Assembly: GCA_964020085.1 (NCBI GenBank)
Contig: OZ026597.1
Location: forward strand, 25,197,672 to 25,261,671
Direction: 5' to 3'
Source of the DNA: Micromussa lordhowensis
Lineage: Eukaryota > Cnidaria > Anthozoa > Scleractinia > Lobophylliidae
Length of the DNA: 64,000 bases
A program made the translations under genes and the position numbers. Under the pieces are notes generated by a model. The model saw nothing but the letters and a program-made list of their open reading frames with translations. It did not search any database and was not told the origin of the DNA. This document shows positions 10,921-21,700 of the stretch, one piece after another; position 1 is the stretch's first letter, and each line of letters opens with the position of its first letter.

Positions 10921-12379
10921 AGCACACACGTCAAACGCAAAACACCATTCGCGTGGTAACGCACATCACGCAATTGGCAACATATAAGAGGGCCATTTCT
11001 CGACTGTGAAGTTCGAAGAACACAGGACTAAGTTGTTCTGAATTTTGGGTTTCTAATTCCGCGCTCTAGCCTTAACCTTCAATTATTGTGGAAAATGCAA
11101 CGCTTCAAACCAGCCATGTACCACAACTGATCATCAATAATTCTCAATAATTTATACCCAGATTGTCTACCAAAACACAACTGCAAATCAACGCCAAGTG
11201 ATACCCAATTTGCTCGTGAAATTATGTTACGTTTGGGGGGTCACGTGGTACGGGCCAGTAATTATCAAGATCTGAAGTAGCAAATAGCACCTTAACCTCT
11301 CTGCTGGACACAAGAAAATGAAGGAGAAAATAGCAAGGAACTGTAACAAACTGTTTAAATTAACTTTTTATTTTCTCTAATCATTTTACGAAATCTTGAT
11401 CTCTCTGTTTTTCTTATTTACAAAAAACGCAAAATACATTACTTCCTACGTTTTAGCTTACTTCTTCTTGAAACGTTTTCACAAGGCTAGACTCTTAGAA
11501 TTCTCTTAGATAATGGCCGGGTGACAAAGTTGTTTCAATGGATTGGAAAAGTGTTCTTAAATAGTGTCAATTCGATAGAGGAAGATATTATTTAATTTAT
11601 AAAAAAAGCACCCTACGCACAAAGACTATGAACACTTTCTTTGGCTGCAGAGAAAGCATGCAGACAATAAATGTTCTCCTGTGTGAAAAATCTCCTTTTT
11701 ATACCATGTCCAAAGTTCAACGAAGCTGTGTGAATTTTGCTATAAATACGGACATTTTGAACTCCTGACGTGACGAGTTATTTTTGTTTCTGTCATCTAA
11801 AGCAACCACCGTGTTGTGAATAAATGCTCACGGTAAGCGTGGAATGATGACCTAGCTTAACGGCTGCGAGGTAGAATGGGTACAGAGAAAATACTCAATA
11901 TAAATAGCGGGGGTCTGAGATTACATGACTTTTCCACTTCATTGGGTAAAGAAAAAGTGCTTTAGGAAATTTTACGCCTCTTTTGCACCATTACTTATTT
12001 TCTACTTGACTACCTTCAACGCCTTCGCCGTTTTTACCACAGGTCACTTAAACTTATGACCCTTCTTCGAGTTTACCACACTAACAAACATTTTCTCAAG
12101 AAAATCCAATCGAATTAAAGGGAACTTCTTTGGGGTCACGTGCAAAAATCAAAACTTCATTTCAAGCTTACGAGCTTCATTGTTTGAACTGACATTAAAG
12201 CATGTGCTCTAGTTTGCATATGGCTTCTTTCTCCTTTTCTCTCTGAGCAATTCGTATTTTATTCCTATAGGAGAACCGATCTTGCTTTGAGTGAATTAGA
12301 ATTCGCTCGTCTACATTAACCCTATATTACCCATTTTTCGGTCTTTGGAGTAATTCAAAGTTCTAGACAAACAGTACTT
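10921..12379. other. Convergent 3' region between FAM221B and the GAS2-like gene
   Basis: No open frame with coding character. It should hold both 3' UTRs, which run toward each other. Candidate polyadenylation signals: AATAAA on the plus strand at 11666-11671 and 11819-11824, and AATAAA on the minus strand at 12258-12263. Just after the FAM221B stop there is a short imperfect direct repeat (ACACCATTCAGGTGGTAA and ACACCATTCGCGTGGTAA). Confidence 0.5.
12258..12263 (-). promoter_or_regulatory. Candidate polyadenylation signal of the GAS2-like gene
   Basis: TTTATT on the plus strand, AATAAA on the minus strand, 117 bases beyond the stop codon. Confidence 0.4.
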
Positions 12380-15300
12380 TCAACTTTCTGCCACAGTCTG
12401 TTCAAATGTTGTTTCTTCCGTTGTAGTAGTCGATTGTTCCTCGCCATCAGCGATGATGGTCGTCGTTTGGGACGTGACAATCTGTGTGACGACATTTGAT
12501 TGTTCTACGCCTTCAAGAGAAACTTCAACTGTCCCGGCATCTTGTTCGGCTGGAGCTGATTCGGGGGTTAATTCAATCGATTTCTCTTCGGGACTTGTTT
12601 CAACTGGACTTTCTTCTAAAACTGTTTCAGCTTCAGCGGGTTTCTTGTCAGGCACAATCTCGGCAACTTCTGAAGGCTTCTGATTGGCCGCAATTGAGGG
12701 TTCGTCAATGGTTCCTAGCTGAGATGCCGGTTTCTCGTCCTGCTTCGTCTCCTCCTTTTCTTTCGCTGGTTGTTCCGCCTTTTTCTTGGGAGCAGCTTTC
12801 GCAGACGGTTTTCCGGTTGGAGTGCCAGGGTTCGGTTTCCCGCCAGGCTTTTCCGATTTTGGGCCGGTCAAAGTGGATTTTGCACCAGTAGCATTCTTAA
12901 CAGCCGAGGCAGGTCTTGTAGTTTTAGTGGTGGTCGTAGTAGTTTTCTTATCACCGCTCTTCACTTGAGTCACCGTTCTGGTGGTAGTAGTCCTCACAGG
13001 CGCGACACCATTCCTAGTGGTAGTACTAGTGGTCGTCTTTTTCGCGGTCGTTGTTGTAGTCGTTGGTTTGGGTTTCGCACTTTGCGGTCGTGAAGTGGGT
13101 TGCTTAGCTACACCGTCTGTTTTGTCGCTGGGCTTTGCACTCTGAGGTCGGCTTGGTTTCGCAGCAGCGGGTTTCGTTGCAGGTGCGCTTGTTTTCAAAG
13201 GCGTTGGTTTGGCAGAAGTTGGTTTGGAAGCTGTTGTCTTTGGTAAACTTTTCGGTGGACGAGCATCGTTCACGTCTTTACCTGGGACCTTAGCGCTAGC
13301 TGGTTTCGAGGTAGAAGCAGCAGGTTTCTTGGTAGCTGCACTAGCGGGTCGAGACGTACCGGTAGTACTGGTAGCCGCTGTTTTCATCGGGGGACGGGCT
13401 GTCGCAGCACTCTTAGGCCTCTCTGGTTTCTTTTCCTTATCTGCCTTCCCTGCTGTAGTTTTAGCTGCGGGCTTCTTCGTATCAGGAACAGTTGAAGCCG
13501 TCGTCTTCGTCGCCGGGGCTTTAGCAGCAGAAGACTTGGTAGCTGGCGGTTTGATGTCCCTTTTCGTTGCCGAAGTGGAAGGCGCCTTTGTAGATGATGT
13601 CGTGCTTGCAGGTCCTGTTGGTTTTTTCGTTGCAGTTGTTTTTGCCACCGGGGTTGCTTTAGGAGGAGACTTCGTTCTTGCAGTAGCTGATTGAGGCTTT
13701 GTTTTTACACCTTTTTCAGCATGTTTCTCCGTTTTAAGAGCCTCTCCTTTTGACGGCTTAACTCCTACTTCTGCAGGCTTGACTTCTGCCTCTACAGGCT
13801 TGGTCTCTTCTTTCACAAGCTTAACCTCTGTCTCTACAGGCTTGGCTGCTTCCTCCACAAGCTTGACCTCTGCCTCTACAGACTTGGCCTCTTCTTCCAC
13901 AAAATTAACCTCTGTTTCTACGGGCTTGGCCTCCTCCTCCACAAGCTTGACCTCTGCCTCTACAGGCTTGGCCTCTTCCTCGACAAGTTTGGCCTCATCT
14001 TCTACGGGCTTGGCCTCTTCCTCTATAGTCTTAGCTTCTTCCTGTACGGGCTCAGCTTCATCCTCTACAGGCCTGGCCTCTTCCTTAACAAGTTCTGCTT
14101 CATTCTCTACAGGCTTGGCTTCTTCCTCTATAGTCTTAGCTTCTCCCTGTACGGGCTCAGCTTCATCCTCTACAGGCTTGGCCTCTTCCTCAACAAGTTT
14201 AGCTTCATCCTCTACAGGCTTGGCCTCTTCCTCAACAAGTTCTGCTTCATTCTCTACAGGCTTGGCTTCTTCCTCTATAGTCTTAGCTTCTTCCTCTACG
14301 AGCTCGACTTCATCCTCTACAGGCTCGGACTCTTCTTCCACAGACTTAGCTTCTTCCTTCCCCTCGTCCACCTCCACTGAAACGCTCTCGATCATTGTAA
14401 CAATTTCTTCCGAGCTTTGTTCCTGCGTGGTAGTCTCGTCACACACACGAGAAGCTTCATTGTTTTCTCCTTCCAAGTAGACCAGAGGTTCCTCACTGGG
14501 AATGGGCTCTTCGACTTTGACAGTTTCTTGTTCAAGTTTCGTAGAATCCAACTCAGATTCCAAAGCAGGGTCTACCGCAATGGAAGGGACGTCTTGTACG
14601 TTGTCATTCAGTACAGTTTCCTTACGTTTCACTTCTTCTGTCGTGTGGATTTCTTCAAAGGAATTCGTAACTTCTACGTCTGCAACTTCAGGCAACTGTA
14701 CTTCAGGGATTGCGTGTTCTTCAGCCGTCGTGTGCGAAGACTCGATCAAATTGTCTTCCATCCGAGTTTCTGTAGACTCGCTCGATTCTTTGTCCGGTAA
14801 CAAGTCCTCCAGAACAACCAGAGGTGAAGACTCGACCGTATTTTCTTCTGTCTTTGCTTCCGCCGATTCCGAGTCCGCCAGTAGGTCTCCCAAGTCAATC
14901 CGTGGTGTAGACGCAACCTCAGTTTCGTCTGGCTCAGATGAAATTTGTTCAAACTCATCGGTGGTTTTCGGCTGCTCCTCGACTGCTTCCGAAGGTGTAC
15001 TAGTATCGATCGAGATAACTTCGCCCTGGTCGAGTGCTGCAGCAAAGGGATCAAACGACGAGATATCTATAAGATTCTCCCCATGAGGCGCAGCTTGGTA
15101 ATTTTCAGTCCCATTCATCGGACCACTCTGCAAATCCTCTGTCCAATTAGAACCATTCACGTGATGCGTAGTGGCAAAATCGTCGCTAGGCCCGGAACCG
15201 TCAATGTCGTCCGAAGCGATTGGTTGTGCTAGGTCTTTCTGCAAGGTTACATTCCCTAGCAAGTCTTCGCTTGGGGCTGCGGTCTTTCCCACTAACACTT

Positions 15301-15723
15301 CCTCAGATTCCCCGAACGGGGTTTGTTTCAAGTCAGAGTCATTGTTATTAGCACTGGAAGCTTCCTGCTGACCTTCGTTCACTCCTCCGTCAAATGCAAG
15401 AGATGAAGCGATGTCCGCCATGGTACAAGTGTCGCTCAAACGCCTTGAAATTTTCTTGCCCTTCACCGAAAGATCCGGAGTTGAGGTTCTCCTACTCGTG
15501 CCGAATATTCCCTTGTCAAAGCGACTTTTAAGCTGGTGGAAAGTCTTGCTTGTGAAGCTGGCGGGTCTTGTAGCTAAATTTTTTGACACAGAAGACTCGA
15601 TTTTACGAATCGCGTCTGTGATGTCTTTCTCGTCTTTCTCAACCAGGGAAAGCTTTTTCTTTGGCGTGGATTGAACTGCCGATAGCTGGCTCAAGCTTCC
15701 TTGCGAGGAATAAACTGGCGAGT
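12380..15723 (-). CDS. GAS2-like gene, exon 5: giant low-complexity tail
   Basis: About 1114 codons without interruption. First comes a basic, probably helical piece ([20 protein letters not shown], then [17 protein letters not shown]). A long acidic Ser/Glu/Asp region follows, then the heptad array at 14345-13745. Next is a basic stretch rich in Ala, Lys, Pro and Thr with recurring RPASA, RPQSAKP and TTTTT motifs. The exon ends acidic and Thr-rich ([16 protein letters not shown]). The composition resembles unstructured MAP or neurofilament-type tails; I recognise no domain. There is no plausible internal ATG start with promoter, and the exon opens with a splice acceptor (GTCTCTAG). Confidence 0.8.
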
Positions 15724-18700
15724 CTAGAGACGGAAAAAATTAAATATTGATAAATTCTGACAAAAAAGCGATTGCCATCAAATATGCACATTTCTCAAAA
15801 CGCAGTGTCGCACATTAGTAACAATGAAAAGCTAGCAAGGAAAATTCTTGCGGCTCGTGTGATGATGGGTGCATTAAGGGAATTATTTACCTCTGATAAT
15901 TCCAATTTGCTCTTTCCTTTTGACCTTTTCGAACAGACTGTTTCTGTTGCCACTACCTGCCGATATGGAGTTTCGTGGACTGGCAAGGGCTTGAGAACTT
16001 GGCAAACTTGGATTGTCAAGACCTGTGCAAAACAAACCAAGTCTTAATAGATGATTTCGTTGTTATCGGTTAATATAGTCTAACGATCCGATGGAAACAA
16101 TTACAGAGCTGTTTTGTGAAACAAGTGAAACCACCGCAAAGTCCGGATTTTATTAAAAACCACATGCTATCAGTTTTACCTTCCCGTTCTATCCTCTAAC
16201 ACACAAAGGAACAAATGCGGCCGTAAACAAAATATCACGCGGAGTTATAGCTGAAGCACGCAGTGTTGTTTAAATTAAGAGCAATTAAAGTCCTCTTGCG
16301 TCTAATTTCCTTGGAAGAGCAACTCTTGATAATGCCAAAACAAACTGCTCAGCTATCAGGACTACAGCGAAAATGATGAAAGGTGTAAATCTCATTTATT
16401 ATAAAAAACGCGGGCAAACCTCCAATTCAGGGCGTTTCTTGATTTTAAATTAGGTCTACTATACCAGCGATATTGACCTAGACAAAACATATAGTCACCG
16501 GTTGTAATTAATAACGTTTGTACTAAGAAACCAGCTGAAAAATACGTTTTACAACCAGAAAACAAAACAAAAATCCTTAAATTATACTGGATTCAGCAGA
16601 ATGTTGGCATTTAATCAAGAAAGTAGTGTTCTCCTCCACTCAGGGGGAAAAACTGTTTTGATTACTTGCAATCACTCCAATTACCACATCTCATTAGAAT
16701 TGCAAATGGCATCTGAAAAAAGTTGGAATAAAACGTCTTCCTTGTCTAAACAATAGTAGGAATAATTATCCCTGAACTATGTCACCAGTCCACACAGCAT
16801 CAGTGAAGCACAAGAGGGTAAGACAGTCACGTTTGATGATAAATTAATTCACCATTAAACAGAAATGCAAATTAAGCACTAATAATACACATGGAGAGGT
16901 GTAAGGAAAATCTCTGTCAGTTGCAACAAATACAGCTAACACAATGAGAATAATAATGAGCCTTCTTCTATTGTTTAATTAATGATGGCCTTTGGCTAAA
17001 ATTGCACTCAGTGTAAAACGTTCTTAGCAAGATCACATCACATCCTCAAAAATTCAACCCTAAGTCTTCATTGCACAAACTTTTCTCACAGCTTTTGCAC
17101 CTTCATGAGCACTATTAAGGGTTTTCAGGGTATTGGATATTTAAGTTTAAAAAATAAACAGGATACTGGATGTTTGGGGAAAAGATAAATGGGATGTGGG
17201 ATAATTGGTGCAGATATCCAGGGTCCGACATTGCGACTGACTGGTGGCCAATGCGACCAAAAATTGAGCGTTGGCGACCAGAAATTTAGAACTGGTCGCC
17301 AGCAGGCGACTAACCTTTTGTCCCCTCGGCATTTGAATTCCAAGGTAAATGGGCTTTTTTTAGAAGAAAGCATAAAGCTGCCATGGAGAATTGTAGTAAA
17401 ACAAAGCGACGATTTTATGATCGCCATAATTACCCGGCACCATGTTGTTTCAGCAGCTTCTCGCAATTCTGATATCGCGGGCAAAAACGTGACGTGGTGA
17501 AAATCTAACTAACACTTGTCATTGGCGACCAAACCCTTCCATTTGGCGACCAAAATTTTTAGGTTAGTCGCCAATTGGCTCCCTAAGAAAAAAGTTAATT
17601 TCAGCCCCCTGAATTATCCTAGGATATCTGGTACAAAACGTTTCAACTTTTGAAATATTAAATTATCTGGATACAGGGTATCTAGGCAAAAAACGTACCA
17701 GATATGAAAACTCAGACCCCCCTACCAATGGGGCCTCCTTTGTGTTGTTCTCATGTGGATATTCTTTTCATTTTGGCAGGTTTGGGAATTTGTTCATGAT
17801 AAAATTTATAATTTGCATTTTCAAGCAAGCATAACATGCATAAACGGCTATTTGTTATTATTTTTTAAATCGTTACCCTTAAAAAAAGAAGAATGAAACT
17901 TAGTTGAGTCTAAACACTTAACAAAACATGATCAAAAATTCAATTTCAATCGTAGCTAGTATAGCCATCAAACATGATGGTAAACAGTGGCCTTCCTACA
18001 GCATAGTTTTTTCAAGAGCTTGCTAACTCTATTCCTTTAAAAAAACTAAGCGCTTCTACAAATGAACATCAAGTGTTCAACCTCTTTCAAGGTCTGATAT
18101 AATCGATGCTGTATTACATGTATTGTTTAGCTTGCTTTTAACTTGTCTTTGCACCTAGGGAAAAATCAACTACACTATCACTACTAATTTACTATAATTT
18201 GTGTAATTAATGGACTTTGTAACTTGGATGAATTTTCAGTATTGTTGTGAAAGCTGTGTTTTTTTAATTGTAATAATTATTATCTCGAGCTGAGATTGAA
18301 AACAAAATTGTTTGCAAATTTCCCTTGAGAATATCTATGGAAAAATTAAACTCTAAGACATTCCAATTATTATCTGCAAACTATATATCTGGGTGTGGTT
18401 ATTTGTACAGTCTCAATAAACATTGACTACAGCCTCTGATAGACTTATTCGACAGCCTAAAGACTACCCTGGTAACTTAAATATATTCTGCATGCGTAAA
18501 ATCAGACAATATTTTTTTTCTGACTAGAAATACTTAATGAACTGCAATATAAAATTAATAAATAATATACCAAAAACCTTTCAGAGTTACATGTAAAATG
18601 ACATCATCAAATCATGAAAACATTTTCGTTTGAAGTCAATTTGGTCGTCAAGTTAATGTTAAACAATGTTACAGAAAATAGTCGAGAAATCTGAAAAACA

Positions 18701-21700
18701 TGTCACGCAAAGTTAATAACACATTCAAATCATAGATGACAGGCCTGATATTGTAATTACAAATTACATGGCAAAACAAATACAGTAGAATATATTGTTT
18801 ACCACGTAAGAGGACAAGAGTTTTAGTACGCATTCCAATGCAAGTTACAGTATTTCAAATTGACAAATGTATAAGGAGCTTAATTAAATAACTCAGCAGT
18901 TTTTTTCTTGAGGTTCTTTCTCAATGGCGTGTTTTGCACGGGCGAGGTGTGATTATGTGATGTATGTTCATGCACATGGGTTTGTTTTGTTCTCAGCTGG
19001 TGGTGCGACATATTCCAAAACTACGTTTAAAACCTACCGGAGAACTAAATTATGAGATCATGCTTCCTTCACAAAGTAAAACAACATTCACTACAGCTAA
19101 CAGAGCGTCTGAAAGGAGGTCCCCGTGAATTTTAGCACGCCCCGATGAAGCGAAAATTGCGGCATTGGCGATTTCACGCCTTCCACTTTTACTTTATTAT
19201 TTTGTCTGGTGCGTTGAAGCGAGATTCGAACTTCTTCCACGCGCTAAGAATGCAAGCGTAGGAGAAGAATTTACAATCTCCGTGACTAGTTTCAGAGTCA
19301 GTTGATTTCAGACTGAGGTTATACTTTCAAAACGGACAAATCATTCGTGTTCACGAACGTTACATGACTCGAGCGATATTGCGATCACAGCAGGATGACT
19401 CTTACAAATGGCGATTGGCATGTTCTTAGATTAGCATTCAAGGATAAGAAGCAAAACCTCAAGTTTGTGTAGTTTCGGTGTAGTTCGAAAGAATTATAAA
19501 ATCAATCAGCGTTGCTCTTCGCGAGATCCTACCCAACTACAAAGAAACTCAACTATCAGACTTAATCTTTCACAATATTTCAGCTTTCGTCTCTGCGAAA
19601 ATCGCTGACTTGAAACCATCTGAGACGGAGAGCGGCGATTAATAAAGCGTAAAGAAAACAAAAAATCTTGACTAATAAAGCTTTACCTTCAAGGATGATG
19701 TACTGAGAAAGATTGGCCAGGAACTGCGCGACGAAAAGATGAAGAAATCGAGAGCCAGACAACTCCAACCGATATACAACCCCCTCGTTCGCAAATGAAA
19801 CAGAAGTTCCTTTATTACGACCGATCTTGGGCGAGTCAGACACAAGAAATATTGATAGCCCAAGGGCGTGTTGTGGATATCGACCAATCAAATTGTCAGA
19901 ATGACAAAAGCTGTCAAAATAATGCTTCCAAGCACACCTAAATCAGCTGTATGCAAATTACAATATTTTCATCGGAAGCTTGCTAGCCCAAGCTTTAGAG
20001 CTTAAAAAAACAGATTGAAATTCAACTTTTTCTCCTTTGCTAGAAGACGTTATGGAAGTTCTAATGTTGCATTTCTCGTCCCAGAAACGCTTCATTGTGG
20101 GTCTATAAAAAATGAGCTCGCTAATTCGATCGTTGATGGAAAGAAGGTGGGTTACGCTACATAACTACATCACCTGTCATTAGTATAAATCGGGCCATTC
20201 TGTTTATAAAAGTTGCTGAGGTATAGAGAACTGCGAAATTTTAAATTTGTTTTTTTCTGTGACGTTGTGCATTATATTTGACCCATGTTCAATATCGATA
20301 AAAACGTGAGTCAGCCAAATCATGCAAAGACAATGTACTGTAACTGGTGCTGTACGAATTGGATTGATTTTCTGAACGATCGGATTGATCACACAGAAGT
20401 CAAGATATTGTCACATTCTCTGTTCGATTCAAGCAAGTAAGGAAGCAAGCAAAAAAACATGTAGCTCCATTTGCAAATTAACTTCGAGGTACACGTCAGA
20501 GAAGTTCTCTACTTACTAATATCAGCTAATATAAGCTTTAAATAAAGAGCAGGTTATTGATTGCACTTCTGTTAAATAATGATTCGTAACTGATTAGAGA
20601 TGTTCATAAGGGTTAAAGTGTGAAATTAAACCAAAAAATATGGCTCCCACAACGTGTCTATTTCATGCCGATTCTCGCCCTAATCCATCCATGCATCCAT
20701 ACATCCATTTTTTGGGAGAAAAATGATTTTTTTGTTCTGTTTAGTTCAAGACATATATTGCTCTCAAGGAAAGATTCACCTTATTATAATCAGCGGCAAT
20801 ATTTGAAAAATAAATACAAGATTAATAAATATTATGATTTAATTTGCCTGGTACCTTGTTTAGAGGGTACATGGGTCATGAGGTAATGCTCTAGAGTGTC
20901 CCATCCTCCACCAATACGTACCAACATGTGATCATTCAACATCTACAGTGAATATACAGATAAAAAGGCAACAATATTTATTGATCAAAATATGATAAGC
21001 CTTGTGTTCTGCAGACCATATGGCGCAAATGGGAGCTGGGAAATTAGAGAGAAATGAGTGCAAAGAATGCATCACAATTTCTTCACCCTCTCCATTCCAA
21101 CAACAACAACATCTTATTTAAACACGGTGGGTTTTAAAGCTGCTGATATTAGCGTAAATGTCCACCTGCTGTTCCAGCTTATTTGAGGAACCTTAAATAG
21201 TAGCCTGTTATAAATAACTAAAACCGGTGAAAAAATAAGGTATACTACACACATGCACTTGATAAATAATATAATATCTTGAGAGACTACTTTTTTTTCA
21301 GTTTCAGTCTCCATGGTGATCACAGTGGTCCACAGGCAGCGATGAATACCTCTTAATCTGGTAAATATACTATCCCCTTTTTACCACATACATAGGTGAT
21401 AAAAATAAGACTAAAGCCGTGTTCACATTAGGCCTCGATTGTGATCGAATTATAATCGAATTAAATATGAAATGGCATGAGTTCACATCAACTAATTACA
21501 GTCCCTGATTACAATTGGATTACAATTACTTCAAACAACCCAAAGGGGTTGTTTGAAGTAATTACAGTGCATGATTGAACAAAATGGCAGACACGTGGTG
21601 GTTTGTCTCATCCGTTGTTGCTGTTTCAGACGGCGTATTTTTCTTCTTCTAGCCTTCGAAGTTTCCTTTGCCTTTCTCCTGGCCTCCAAATCAAGTATTG

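Noticed and set aside
13209..13694. 161-codon hydrophobic plus-strand frame
   Set aside because: Antisense shadow of the Lys/Pro/Ala-rich region of the same exon; no start context, splice signals or family resemblance.
13779..14480. 233-codon plus-strand frame rich in Ser/Thr ([15 protein letters not shown] type)
   Set aside because: It is the reverse-strand shadow of the heptad repeat in the GAS2-like tail; the repeat unit simply lacks stops in that frame.
17125..17500. Overlapping frames on both strands around 17.2-17.5 kb
   Set aside because: They are produced by the GGCGACCA-type words of the MITE-like element, with no coding character.
19580..19891. 103-codon minus-strand frame ending at a donor-like site
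   Set aside because: No recognisable protein, no confirmed acceptor or promoter, and exons 3 and 4 of the GAS2-like gene join in phase without it.
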